Made by a program: the position numbers and the translations under genes. The notes under the pieces are model-generated. The model worked only from the letters and a program-made list of their open reading frames with translations. It was not told the DNA's origin and did no database searches. A DNA stretch of 64,000 nucleotides from Ephydatia muelleri (taxonomy: Eukaryota > Porifera > Demospongiae > Spongillida > Spongillidae), in contig JABACO010000002.1 of assembly GCA_013339895.1 (NCBI GenBank), positions 7,100,924-7,164,923 on the forward strand, in the 5' to 3' direction. Below, piece after piece: positions 10,073 to 21,700 of this stretch (positions are counted from its first letter, which is position 1; every line of letters begins with the position of its first letter).

Positions 10073-10827
10073 ATTGGTAGGTTTGAGGATGGTAACATTG
10101 GCTAGCTGCATCATTGTGCAAGGGATTCCTGGTGTTGGCAAGTCCACCTTAGCCTGGCAGCTGGGACGCGTTGGGGGAAAGAAGGAAATCCTTCAACACT
10201 TCCAGCTGGTTATTGTGCTGCATTTGAGGGATGAGAGGGTGCAGAAGGCACACACCATATCAGAGTTGTTCTATCATCCAGATCCAGACATACAGCAGTC
10301 AGTTAGCAAGTGGATGGCCAGTACTCGGAGGGGGAGAATGTGTTGCTCATTCTGGATGGATATGATGAGCTGTCTTCAGAACTTCAAACTGGAGATATGT
10401 CAATATTGGCTCGCATTATAAAAGGGACGGAGCTTCCTAAGCTGACTGTTCTAGTGACTAGTCGTCCTTCAAGCCAATGAGAACCTTTATCAGTTGTGTA
10501 CATGTAGGGTACGAGAAAAGTGTCAGAATTACATTGAAGTTGTTGGCTTTAGTAAGAAGAAGATTCGAGACTATGTTGAGCATGCCTTCAAGCACAACTT
10601 ACAACTGAAGGAAAGTTTCAACCTGTTACATTGAACAGCGTGCTCATATCCTCAGTATGATGTATGTTCCCATCAACTGTGCCATTGTTGTAGATCTATT
10701 TAAGGAGCACAAGGGAAAGCCCCCACAGACCCTGACAGAGGTATACACTGCACTAACCAACACGCTTCTGCGACGTCATGAAAAGAAGACCAAAGAGAAG
10801 GCTCAGTGGCCAGGACCCTGCATACTG
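10073..10827 (+). pseudogene. NLR-1 exon 4: NACHT ATPase (several frameshifts)
   Basis: NACHT modules bind ATP and drive oligomerisation of NLR immune sensors. Visible: the Walker A motif GIPGVGKST (about 10126), LHLRDERV, LDGYDELSS present only in a shifted frame (about 10353), and the winged-helix border LTEVYTALTNTLL (about 10736). Compared with the open exon 63096-63837 there is an extra A near 10094 (giving an immediate stop), a compensated indel pair near 10168, a 2-base gain near 10330, changes near 10480-10510 with an added ACATGT, and one extra base near 10627. The exon ends in phase 1 at CATACTG|GTAAGG. Confidence 0.8.
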
Positions 10828-11215
10828 GTAAGGGGTTTTTTAAATGAAAGGATCAGTATGTACATGTACATGTTTTGGTTTGTGTTGTTGAAACGTTATT
10901 TACATGTAAGTTGATGATTTACTTCTGTTATTAACTGTTACCCCTATTACATGTATTTAAATGTACTTTTTAATCACTTGATTTTGTATGAGTTGTTACT
11001 GGTCTCAATGATTGACTATTAAAGACAGCCGTAATTGTGTTATGTAATTTGATAATGCATAAAGCACTTATGATCAATAATCAGTGTGATCAATTCTACA
11101 GTTGCACACCTATGATCAATGGATCAATTCAGATACTGTTTCTGTGTTTACTATAGGGTATGGTGTCTATCAGCTGTTTTCTAAAGCCTGCAATGTACAT
11201 GTTTATATTTTACAG

Positions 11216-11494
11216 AATGTCATGACTTAGTGAAGAAATACTACAGTGACCTGGTGGGCACTATTCAGGATCCTGCTGGTCTGGCTGGTTCACTGTACTC
11301 CAGAGACATAATCTCTCGGTCTGTGAGGATGAGATACAACAGAGAGACCTGATCACAAAGAGGAAGAATGAAGTCCTCATCAATGCAGTGGAGGCTCAGG
11401 TGACCACAGACCCTTCAAAGTTCCAGGCGTTCATGGAGGTATTTGAAAGAGGAACCATCTCTCTCCACCATTGTGAAAAGGATGAGTGTTTCAA
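11216..11494 (+). pseudogene. NLR-1 exon 5: Death-fold (CARD-like) domain cassette
   Basis: A 279-base block bordered by TTTACAG and GTAAGT, phase 1 at both ends. It reads HDLVKKYYSDLVGTIQD, then in a second frame DEIQQRDLITKRKNEVLINA, then back in the first frame LKEEPSLSTIVKRM. The pattern of a long amphipathic helix, (S)RDxIS, RDEIQ, NAVEAQV, then KFQAF resembles the CARD/Death-fold modules of invertebrate immune proteins. Death folds recruit signalling partners through like-with-like contacts. Two compensating single-base changes (near 11325 and 11442) put the middle out of frame. Its place after NACHT and before the LRR exons is unusual. Fold assignment is by eye. Confidence 0.6.
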
Positions 11495-12531
11495 GTAAGT
11501 GTGCCTATTTGTCTGTGCTCCCTGTGTGATATCTTATGGACTGGTCTGTGGCTATGTGATGTGTCTCATAGATGTAGACATACATGTACATGTATATGTG
11601 CTTAAATGTACTGTGCTATGGTTTGAATTATCTCCTTGAATGTGTGGTACCACATGGTACATGTAGATGTACACTATGCACTTTATGGTTCCTTGCTTTG
11701 TGAATTGATGTAATAATAATAAATCTTAAAATTGTTCAAACAAACTTTCTCATCAATTCAACTGTGATACATAAAAAGACATCTCTGTGTTGTGAAGTAC
11801 ACCCCTAGGACTTTAATATGATCCAAATGCAGGCAGTCGTCTCCTAACCTTAATTCTTCCATTCCTTTATGTTGCACTAATCCTTATATTCAATTCTGTT
11901 CTCCTAGCTAGTTCTTACAAGACATTACTACTTACCACACACTTACCTACTGTACATTTGCACACACAAACACGCCCACGACACACACACCTAAACACTC
12001 ACACAGGACTGGGCTTTTCCACTTGCAGTGGACTTTGGGTTCATATTTCTCACACTGCACACCTTAGCACCACACTTGCATTGTTATGTAAATAGCCTGT
12101 ACACCACACATGCACACACAAAACACATGTACATGTACACTTGCATTGTTACGTAAATGGAGTGTTGTGTACAACACATACATACACTCAATGTTACAGT
12201 ACACTTGTACGCACACATACCATGAAAAACATTTGACCTGTTTACACACACACACACACTCACACCACATGTACAGAGCACATAAGGGTCTCCTCTTCCA
12301 AACTCACATGCACATACATTCCATTCCATTTGACTGCTTTATGCATGCGTTTTGATTTCTGTACCCTGTACTTTTGTACTCATAGTGTGTCCTCTGTATG
12401 TTGCATGTGGTAGACAACTCCTTACGTGTGGAGCTCCTTTATGGCTGGTTCTCTGTACATAATGTATGAACATGAGACGTTTACGGCTTTAACTTACACC
12501 ACATGTTCTCTGAGGATGATGTGAAATATAG

Positions 12532-12722
12532 CTGTCCTATGGGACTAACCTGTCCCTGTCCTATTGGGCATAACCTGTCCTGTCTATTGGGCATAAACCT
12601 GTCCTGTCCATTGGGCCTAACCTTGTCCTGTCCTATTGGGCATAACCTGTCCTGTCCTATTGGGCATAACCGTCCTGTCCTATGGGCATAACTTGTCCTG
12701 TCCTATTGGGCATAACCTGTCG
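12532..12722 (+). repeat. 24-bp minisatellite
   Basis: About eight imperfect copies of a unit containing CCTGTCCTATTGGGCATAA, with small indels between units. It is intronic and has no counterpart elsewhere in the window. Confidence 0.85.
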
Positions 12723-14934
12723 CCATCCTCAGCTTTTGTTCCACTTGAATAACTTTAGCTCTTATTTCCCAACGTTTCAGCTTTTTTAAGTTTTCATGCT
12801 ACAGAGTACAAGCCCTCACTAGTGACACACACGAACTGTAAAAAATATATCACACACTAATGATGATGGCACACACAACATGCACCACACACACACACAC
12901 ACACACACACAACTGTCCCTCTGAATCGGCATCTATACTGTTGAACAGTTCATGAGGGCCTCGATTCTATTCTCATTTTCTGTATCTCTTGGTGTAACTG
13001 AGTCCAGCCATATGAGGCTTTTGGTCTTGGCAGTGTGGCATAATCAAATGAATATGAATATTTGTACTACTTGCTTAGGTAGGTTTGTGTAAACTTACCA
13101 GGGCCCCTGACCTACCCACAATCTGCACTACTAGATAAGATCATTCATATTCATCACCATAGCCCATTCTTGTAGAAACATGGGTACAACAGCCAAGGTT
13201 GTTTTGTTTTTTGTCTATTGAGCTGGGTAATGAATATTGTCACTAACTTCCTGCTATGTACATGTAAACTTACCAAGGGCCCTGGACCTGCCACAATCTC
13301 CACTGGATAGCTTAGTGTGCAATAAAATTAATCCCTATATAGGCCTTCCTTTAGAATGTCTCACTACAATTGTATCTACATATGGTTGTATGCAGGGGAA
13401 TTAAATGTCCACAATAAGTTACTCACTACATATCTACTTAATGTGCTTCACATCCAGCCATTGCAATACCCTATACAATTGCAGTAAAATAATTTGGTTG
13501 ACAGTAGTTCAACACTACGTGTACATCTACATCTACCACTGTAGTTATTAGAACAGGGAGACGAATTTCACTGCAAGTGGAACAAAGCTGAGTGGGCAAG
13601 GCATAAACAACAATGAGAATGTTAGCTTGGTTTAAGAAATGCGAAAGCATTGTTTCACCCCCTTCTCAGCGAAAGGTTGTTGTGAGGTCTCATGCTGCAT
13701 GATGCATGTATGTGTAGAGAACCAGTCATAAGGGAGCCTCCACATGCAGAAGTTGTCAATAGTATGAAACAACAGAGAGCAACACATCCCGAGTACAAAA
13801 GCCCAGGCCCCATATAGAAATTAAGAATAGAATCAGTGGCCTCTTTAAACATGCATAGGGGCAGAGTTCAATGGAATAGAATGCAAGTGTATGTGCAGAA
13901 AACAGGTTCAGACCTTGCATGCCATGTACATTGTGTTTGTGTGTGTGTAGTGCGTACCATCACTAGACAGGTTTAATGTTGTCATGGTGTGTGTGCATGT
14001 GTGTAAATGTATTGTACGTGTACATGAGTTTTGTGCGTGTTGTGCACAAGATTGCATTATTAACCAAACAAGTGTACGTTACATGATTATGTGTGTGTTG
14101 TGTGTGTTTGTGTATGTGTGTGTGAAAGATGCATGATGTGAGTGCACAGGAAGGCTTATGCATGTGGTATTGCATACTGTTCTTCTTTGGCACACATTAC
14201 AGTGTGCAGAGAGTGTGAAGAAGACATGTACAGAGTACACAATGGGACAATGGTCTCCCATTTCATAAAAAGGCATATGGGGTATGATGTATGTACAATG
14301 TACAATAACATCATATTAGACCATTCTTGTGGCTACATGTGCATTGTACCTACATGTACGTGCAGTCAAAGGAGGATGTACAGAGAACCAGTCATATGGA
14401 AACTCGGGAGAGTTGCAAAAGTATATAGTTTCATTTACACAATGTGTGAGTGTGCATTAAGAGTGTGAGAGTCACTGTGAGGTCATGTTTACATACTCTG
14501 TTCGAGCTGAGGAGTGGTGAGAAATAAGAGACCAAACTCTTTGCAAGACTGGTAAAGAAGCTGAGTGGGCATAGCATATAGAACAAAGAGAGGTTTATCA
14601 AGGGTTATGCCAAATGGGAAAGGGTGTGATGTGAGTACACTGGAGAGTAAAAGCTTCATTCACTGTGTCATGTTGCATAGTGTTAATATTTTGCCATGTG
14701 TATGGTGTGTGTGTATGTGTGTGTATGTGTGTGTGTAGTGTGTGTATGTGTGCCGAATATGTGTATACAGGCTATTTACATAACAATGGAAAGCGTGCAC
14801 AGATGAATTGTGTAATCACGCACATTTATGCTTTAGTGTGAGAACAAAGTCAATGCAAGTGGTAAAGCCCAGTATTCCACCCCTCTCCTATAGATATATA
14901 TCTAGATCTATCGCTATCATCTGCCTTATCTACT

Positions 14935-14962
14935 CTCTATCTCTCTCTCTCCTCTCTCTCTA

Positions 14963-15000
<38 letters not shown>

Positions 15001-15107
15001 AACTCTCTCTCTCTCTGTGTGTCTGTAAGAACTAAAAGTCACTGGAAGTGGTACAAGCCCAGTCTGTGTGCGTGCGTGTGTGTGTGTGTGTGGGGGGGGG
15101 GGGGGCA
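14935..15107. repeat. (CT)n, then (GT)n and poly-G simple repeats
   Basis: Simple (CT)n with a few A interruptions (14935-15018), a short unique stretch carrying the CACTGGAAGTGG motif, then (GT)n running into G(13) near 15093-15105. Confidence 0.9.
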
Positions 15108-15937
15108 TGTAGTGGCTTGGACGTGTTGGTGTGTGCAAAGGTACAGTAGGTAGGTGTGTGGCAGGTAACCATGCAAGTGTGTAGTGCATGTTCACATGCT
15201 ACATGTATGTGAGCTGAAAACTGTGAGTTATAGCATCCCTGCAGTTAGCCAAGTGGATGTGACAGGAATGAGGTTAAGCAAGCAAATGTGAGAAAGCTTT
15301 ATAATACACTACTAGGAAAGGGCAGGTACTGAAGGATGATGCAAGTGAGTAGGGAAAAAAATCCTGTTGTGGTGCGTACTGCCTTCCATGACGTGGGAGG
15401 CAGCAACAACCATCAGGCTGACAACCATTCACTTGGATCCGTTAGTTCGGTACAATCATCATACATGTATGAAGTGATAGTTTGTCTTCTTTGACCTGTT
15501 TATACACAGACAAATAAATAAACGATTAATAGGTACATGTATAGGACCTCTCAATCTACAAACCAAATATGAAACACTCTTATTCACTCATGTCGAAAGT
15601 TATGACAGGTTTAATCCTTGTGGGGTATCGGACATTGCAATACTGGAACAGAGCAAATGCAAGACCTCTAAATGTATTTGCTGTATGGTAATGGTGTAGC
15701 ATTAAGTGTAAAAAAAGAGGACATCAATAGCTTTAAACGTTTGGAAGTTTATAACGATTTTAAATACAATGATTGGTATAATATATGGTCATGACATTTG
15801 TTGAGAACTGTTCCACTATGTACATGTATCTGTATATAATGTTTGTGCTAAGGAATGTAAAGTGGATATCACTACAGTATAGTGTCTAGTAAACGTGGGA
15901 TGAAAGTGTGTATGTGTTTTGTTCCTTCCACTCACAG

Positions 15938-16083
15938 CTGTGAAATCATCAAAGATGACGTGTTTTGAAGGTCTATCATCTACCACACTCGACCAATTAC
16001 TGTCTGTTGCAAAGCTAGCCTACCAGGGCACACTAGAGGACCAATTGATATTCATGATGTGCAAGATAGCATTGAATCCTTAG
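15938..16083 (+). pseudogene. NLR-1 exon 6: C-terminal part of the NACHT module
   Basis: Bordered by CTCACAG and GGTATG. It reads FEGLSSTTLDQLLSVAKLAY and then QGTLEDQLIF. The LAKLAYEG-x(6)-QLIF pattern is the characteristic helix after the winged-helix region in NLRC3-type receptors. One base is missing near 16052; with it the exon would be 147 bases in phase 1-1 and join the next exon as SLG-LLQKVP. Start phase fits either exon 4 or exon 5 upstream. Confidence 0.65.
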
Positions 16084-16544
16084 GTATGCCAAATGTGCTA
16101 CAGTATGCGTCAATAAAAAGTTAACGCTAGGTAGTTCTCTACCTTGGTAACGTAATACCTACGTAGAAAATTACCTTACGTTGCGGAAGTAATGTTTTGC
16201 GTATTGCGGTAGTACACTTACGTTGCGCAAGTGGAACATAATGTTTCAACAACTAAACATATGTTTCACATTTGTTTATCGTCTTGAAGTACCCGCGTTT
16301 CTTCGATATAATGAGCCAATCATTGTTTAGCGCGCCAGTCGTTCACTGAAGTACGTACATGTAAGTGTATCAATGACATGCATTTGGTAATTACTAAAGG
16401 TGTGACCTTGGTATAGATAGAGTCATTTGTGTCAACCATATGGTCTTTTCTGAGAAACATTACACGTCGAATGTTCAATTTCAATTTGCCCCCAATGACC
16501 ATGATGTTCCTACCATGTGCCCATTCATTCCTTATATCCATCAG

Positions 16545-17123
16545 GTCTCCTTCAGAAGGTACCACAACTGTACTCGACAGGTTTCCCTAAAGCTTCATAC
16601 AATTTTATACACAAGACTCTCCAGGAGTTCCTCACTGCATGGTATGTTTCATCTACATCAGAACAGAGGGTCTTTGTGAAAGATTCCTTAACCAAACCTA
16701 ACATGGCTATGACTGTACGGTTCATGGCGGGGCCTTACCAAGTTCCAGACTCATCAGAGAATATTGATGACTTGGCAGACATTGTCATTTCATTGAAGAC
16801 CACTGACAAAAGAAGACTAGTAGAAAACCTGCATTGGATGTTTGAAACCCAGAACCCCACCTTCATTCAGAGGCTGATGGGAAATAAGGAGCAAACTCTC
16901 GACTTGTCATTCGATCACTTGAATCCATTTGATCTATATGCACTTGGGTACTGCATCGTCAACAGCTCCACACTGTGGTCTGTGGATTTGGAATTTTGTG
17001 ATTTGACTGATGAGTGTATGAGAATGCTGTCCTTGGTGGAAGATGGAAAAGCCTTTCACTACATCACAAGCTTGAATTTATCAGGGAATAAAAGATGTGC
17101 AACTACTTTGACATCCCTATTAG
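16545..17123 (+). CDS. NLR-1 exon 7: end of NACHT-associated region and first LRR
   Basis: An open 579-base exon, phase 1 at both ends, from ATCAG to TTAG|GTAAGT. It opens with LLQKVPQLYSTGFP, then FIHKTLQEFLTAWYVS (the helix before LRRs in NLRs, family knowledge), a helical stretch, and ends with LRR-like LDLSFDHLNPFDL, VDLEFCDLTDE and SLNLSGNKR. Length and integrity contrast with the frameshifted exons upstream. It is likely the ligand-side boundary of the receptor. Confidence 0.75.
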
Positions 17124-17679
17124 GTAAGTCCTGTTATGTTCTTATTGATGTGTACTATTTACTGTACACAGGCCCTGGAACCTGCATGTATGTAGCTGAA
17201 TCATTGTTGAAATAATTCTGCCATGAGTAACTCTCAATTGTCCCTAAGCCCCTCTAACTCTGATGTGGATCATTACAAGTGTGAATAAGTGATTTGAGTG
17301 CAATGTGTACAGAGCAGCCAAGCAGGCAGAGATACATGGAAGGGGAAGGAACATATAGTATTATCTTTCCCTACATCCAAGGTGTCTCCATCAGGTATTT
17401 ATCTGACCCATCTATTACCCATCCACTGCCCACTCATTAATTCTGGGCTACCCACTTGTGAAAATGGTATTATAATGGCTCCACCCACCTCCAGTGCATA
17501 CATGTACATGTTATTTGAAATTTCATTTGGCTCATTAAAGTGTTCTTTCAGCAAATAATCTCTGTAATTGTACTGTCATGGCAAAAATCATCCTACAATA
17601 TAAATAGCTTATGATGAGATAATGCTCTGTTAATAATCATCCCACACATGTAAGTACTGCTAAAATCATCCCATGATTA

Positions 17680-19318
17680 TTATGGCAGGGCTAAATTTGG
17701 CTGCAAATTTTGTTCTACTATACATGTATGTGGACTACGGCATGAAGGTGGATGTTGTGTATACTGATATTGCTAAGGCCTTTGACACTGTCTCCCATTC
17801 CAAATTATTGCTAAAGATTGAGGTTTATGGCTTTAAATCAAACTTACTTCAGTGGATATAAGCCTTTTTTAAACGACCGCACACAATGCGTATATGGACT
17901 TGATGTATCATCTCCTACATGTAAATCCATCACCAGTGGTGCCTCAGGGTTCTGTCCTTGGCCCTCTCTTGTTTCTGCTATATGTCAATGACCTTCCTAA
18001 CCATGTCCAATCTCCAGCTGGTATTAAAATCTTGCCGATGACACAAAACTGTATCTTGGTTATACTGAAAATCAAAATACTTATGGCAATCCTTAAATCA
18101 ATTTTTGTTCATGGTCCAAGACATCAGCCCCGGATCCAGGGAATTTGCTATGGGGGGGGGGCGGTTTACCAGAGGGGCGGCAATGTATGCGAAGCTGTTT
18201 GAACGGAGGAGGGGGGTGCAGTCCGCTTACGACGGGGGGGGGGGGGGGGGGGGGGAGCAGTCCGCTTACGACGGGGGGGGGGGGGGGGGGGTGCAGTCGG
18301 CAAGTTACATTAATCAATTCGTCACTCACATGCACGCATTCTCTACTAAAACACAAGAAACATCACGGCAAACGGGTCCACTCGCACCTGCCCTGTCGTG
18401 CTCCACCGCTTCGTTGACATTGTCCGTACAACTGAGTTATCGGGACTTTCAAGTATGGCGCAACACGTTATCTGTAGATCTTTGTCGTCGGGAAGGGGGG
18501 GGGGGGGCGGCAAAAGCTACCAGGGGGCGGCATTTCATACGCGATGGGGGGGGCGGCCGCCCCCCCCAAGGCTATGCTGGATCCGGGGCTGCAAGACATG
18601 GCAACTGACTGTTGCTTATTCCAAGTGCTCTGTCATTTCCTTGGTTCTCATGGTTATGAGCTTACTTCACCTTACTCACTTCTGGTATTCCTTGCAATTC
18701 GTATCATCTATAAGAGATCTTGGGGTGTGTTTGAATTCAGATCTTACGCCAAGTATGCACTGCTCAAATATTGCCCCATGCTTTCAATAGGAGCTGTCTT
18801 CTCTTAAAATGCTTTCATTCTAACGATGTGTCTCTCCTTGTGCGTCTGTATAAGGTGTATGTTTGTCCCCTTCTGGAAAGTAATACCCAAGTTTGGAATC
18901 CCTGGTTCCATAAAGATATTCAATGTATTGAACGCGTTCAGAGATTTTTCACTCGTGCAATAATCAAACGTGCTGGTATACCATATACATGTATGGATTA
19001 TGATGATCGCCTTGCGAACCTGGGTTTACAGTCCTTAGAGTACAAGAGAGTCTTCTACGACCTTGTCATGTGCTACAAGATCTATAATAACCTGGTTGAT
19101 TTACCTTTGAGAGTTTTTTCACGTGTGATACCTATATGGAACCACTTACCCCATGATGTTCTCACTTCTTTGAACATTACAGTTTTTCATACCCGACTTA
19201 GATCTGTTGACCTATCACCCTTTTGTACGTTATATCCCTTCCATGTTTAGGCAGTTTGTAAGTGCACGTACACATTGTGCCACTACTTGCCTTTTTGCAT
19301 ATGTATGTGTGTTTATAT
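17680..19318 (+). mobile_element. 5'-truncated non-LTR retrotransposon (LINE, CR1/L2-like)
   Basis: Reverse transcriptase segments appear in order: VDVVYTDIAKAFDTV (about 17745), then VPQGSVLGPLLFLLYVNDLP (about 17938), and the catalytic ADDTK in a shifted frame near 18034. The C-terminal thumb and tail lie downstream in 18600-19250 (QVWNPW, RLANLGLQSLEYKR, stop at 19248). A (TCAAA)n tail follows at 19326-19359, as in many LINEs. Stops and frameshifts occur in the RT core, and a 467-bp MITE splits the element at 18125. It lies in the intron between NLR-1 exons 7 and 8. The 5' part and endonuclease are absent. Confidence 0.8.
18125..18591. mobile_element. hAT-type MITE inserted in the LINE, with 8-bp TSD
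   Basis: Ends are CAGCCCCGGATCCAG and its perfect inverse CTGGATCCGGGGCTG. They are flanked by the direct repeat CAAGACAT at 18117-18124 and 18592-18599. An 8-bp target duplication with CAG-type ends is diagnostic of the hAT superfamily (established knowledge). The interior is G-rich and has two copies of GCAGTCCGCTTACGACGG around poly-G runs, with no transposase. Frames through it are meaningless. Confidence 0.9.
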
Positions 19319-19325
19319 GTATGCA

Positions 19326-19359
19326 ATCAATCAAATCAAATCAAATCAAATCAATTTCA
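19326..19359 (+). repeat. (TCAAA)n LINE tail
   Basis: Short tandem AATCAAATCAA units immediately after the LINE 3' end, consistent with its template-primed tail. Confidence 0.7.
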
Positions 19360-20359
19360 AAATGATTCTCACTCTTGGTGATAAAAATTGATGCATTGTG
19401 CATTATGAAGTTAGGGACCAGCAAAAATAGATTTATGCAGGCTCATCTGCAATCAATCGGAAAATACATCACCTCTGATCCTTTGTACAGTGAAAGGGGG
19501 CATGTGAAATTCCAATCTTTGATGTCTGTTTGAGATGAATATGGCTTCCAAGTACACCTCTTCTCTTGGCAATCCCTGCACACAGGCAAATAGTCAATCA
19601 TATCCACTTTCTCTTCATGCACTACTGTAAAACATACATGTAGGTAGGGCACTGCTCATTTGATACTAGAGAGTCTGTCACAGGACAAATTTCTTGTGTC
19701 TTATACCCTCTGGTGGAAGTTAACCAGATCTTATGCAAGCATGAGAAAGTATATCTTTTCTAGTACTCGCAGTGGCTTCATTGAAGTGCTACTTCATTTG
19801 CACCATTGCCTAACGAGTTCAATCCCTTCAACTGCCTGGTTAGAGAAACGATACTTGGAGTCTGCTTTTGCAATTTTGCTGTGCACAAGGCAAGAAGATT
19901 CCTTTCAGTTGATCATTTCCATCAAACTCTTTAATCTCTTCCGTAGCTTCATAATACAGATTGTAGACACCAATGCACCATAAACGGAGCAGGTGTTAGG
20001 AAAAAGCTGTTCACTAAGTGTCACCAAATTGGACATCATCACCTTTCTCCTGCAACCTCCATAGCTCTCACTATAAGGTCCAACATCACTCTTAATGGTG
20101 CTCCACATTACTGGGTGTGGGTAAGCGGTCACTCTCATCATTTCTGATGTTGGGTCATCACTCTCAACGTCTCTGGTGGTGGTGTATCATCAGCCATCAC
20201 TTCACTGGAAGTAAGCAGGTCCTCAAGCAAAGCATTACCATGGGGTGATTCTTAAAGAATGGTGATACATCTTAAAGTGACTTTTAATACATGTACATGT
20301 ATATGAAGCTCAAATTATAGCACCTTCACTACTGATCAGTTGATATCTATCGTCTTAAT

Positions 20360-20670
20360 AATTAACACTATATAAACTATCTATCATTTATCTCTTGGAG
20401 TTTCCTATCTGTCATCATCTTTCTCCTAAAATTCTTTTTCATAACTAGCCCTATTACTGGAAAGAAATCTGGTATGGCATGTTTTGAGTATAATATTTGC
20501 ATTTGTTTCTTTTGAGCATCAAAAATGTGCTTTTTTGCATTTTCCAAAATGACTTGATGTTGCTTTGAATTGTTAAAATTTCTAGGATCGCCCATCACTT
20601 GATACAATTCATCACTAGATTTCTTCTGCAACTCTATGTCAACAATCATAGAATTGCTTGATGACCAAAC
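20360..20670 (-). pseudogene. Integrase C-terminal-like fragment (KRBA2/SCAND3-like)
   Basis: The minus frame contains DIELQKKSSDELYQ, then AKKHIFDAQKKQMQ, YSKHAIPDFFPVIG and NFRRKM..RKLQE. The series resembles the linker and barrel at the C-terminus of integrase-like proteins derived from transposons (AQ-x-x-Q-x-x-Y..KH, then V-G-x-x-V-x-K). The upstream integrase core is not visible, and the WLGP-type continuation is lost after RKLQEINDR and a stop. Identification is by pattern only. Confidence 0.4.
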
Positions 20671-20944
20671 GTTAATCGAAATGTTGTTTACATGTACATG
20701 GTTGATATGAATCTTGATGTAAAGTACACACAACAGTGCATGTGTCTGTCTGGTCGAAGCACTCATCCAGACCACTTGCCTGTGAATAATGTAAAGCAAA
20801 TTGCATGTGTCTGTCTCATATTGAAGAATTCAGCTAGACCATTTGTCTTAAACCTTCCTACCAGTATCCTACCAGTATCTAAGAACAGACAGCCTGAACA
20901 TAAAATGTGCAATATTACGTGCACATTCAGTATGTACAGATAAA

Positions 20945-21700
20945 ATGGGTTAGTCTACTCAGACATTGATGATGTGTAGGATAGATGGTTGGTGTTAGAA
21001 ATATTGGCAAGGTTTAGAAAGAGTACAGTGTACTTGTGGTTCATTTTTCCATTGCCCAACTTCAGCTTTACTAGATGCAATATTTAGTCACATAAACTCT
21101 GTCAACAAAGCAATGGTGAAACTGAACATCACCATGTATTCTCTCATCATGTATTCACATCTTATGCTTGGTAGGTGTTGGATAAATCCCTTCACTGTAC
21201 ATGTACATGTAAATGCAGTAATCAATGCACTATTCTAAGTATTGTACTACAGTACTAAATATACTGAAACACAGAAAAGGGTTACATGCACGTGAATTGA
21301 ATTTATTTCTCCTAAAGTGTGTAGCTATAATGTTATCTGTATAGTTTGCATGATGAAATTAAGCTCTAAACTAAAACAGCTGCAAAACTGCTAATTGTAT
21401 ATTAGCAATTGAAAACTGTTTATGGCTGAGAAGAACATAATTTACATGAATTTTAAAATTTCCCTAAAGGTATTGAGTTTGCTTATTATTAGACACTGAA
21501 CAGTGTTTGTGTATATATGATGCATGTATGTATGGTACATGTACGTGCTTTGTATAATCCACGAATACAATGATATGTTCACTTGAAGAGTTGAGTAGAA
21601 AACAATCACATCCACATGTATGTTTATTGAACAGAATGGGGTGCACATGTATGACTTCATTGCCCTATCATTCTAAAAGTATGTATGACCAAAGGGGTTG
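20945..21700 (+). repeat. Decayed LRR-unit intron copy without its exon
   Basis: The first half (20945-21190) matches 39010-39240. The second half (21300-21660) matches the intron that follows the LRR exons at 22960-23400, 33350-33740 and 41270-41690. No LRR exon lies between them. It looks like an LRR repeat unit that lost its exon. Confidence 0.6.

Larger units (their letters stand above)
1..10827 (+). repeat. Segmental duplication, copy 1
   Basis: Base 1 aligns with 54541, and similarity continues through the RecQ remnant, the unidentified 3' exons, the piggyBac copy and the NLR 5' exons up to the end of the NACHT exon at 10827 (63837 in the other copy). The copies differ by many 1-6 bp indels, by a segment of about 365 bp present only here (about 2761-3127), by minisatellite copy number, and by unrelated inserts between the NLR leader and linker exons (about 1.8 kb here, about 0.55 kb in copy 2). 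The left border lies outside the window. Confidence 0.9.
11495..15937 (+). other. Long NLR-1 intron full of satellites and CA/GT tracts
   Basis: No exon recognised. It holds CA-rich tracts (11950-12260), a 24-bp minisatellite (12532-12722), GT tracts (13930-14130, 14700-14760), a CT tract (14935-15018) and a GT/poly-G tract (15069-15107). A motif of the type GACTGGGC...CACTTGCAGTG recurs in both orientations at about 12006, 13570, 14850 and 15030-15075 (see findings). Reading frames in this stretch come from the simple repeats. Confidence 0.6.

Noticed and set aside
18093..18608. Gly-rich and Pro-rich frames around poly-G
   Set aside because: They lie in the non-coding hAT MITE and span the LINE/MITE border.
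19660..20141. Frames on both strands next to the integrase-like fragment
   Set aside because: No motif recognised and the frame breaks repeatedly; I could not decide which strand is meaningful.
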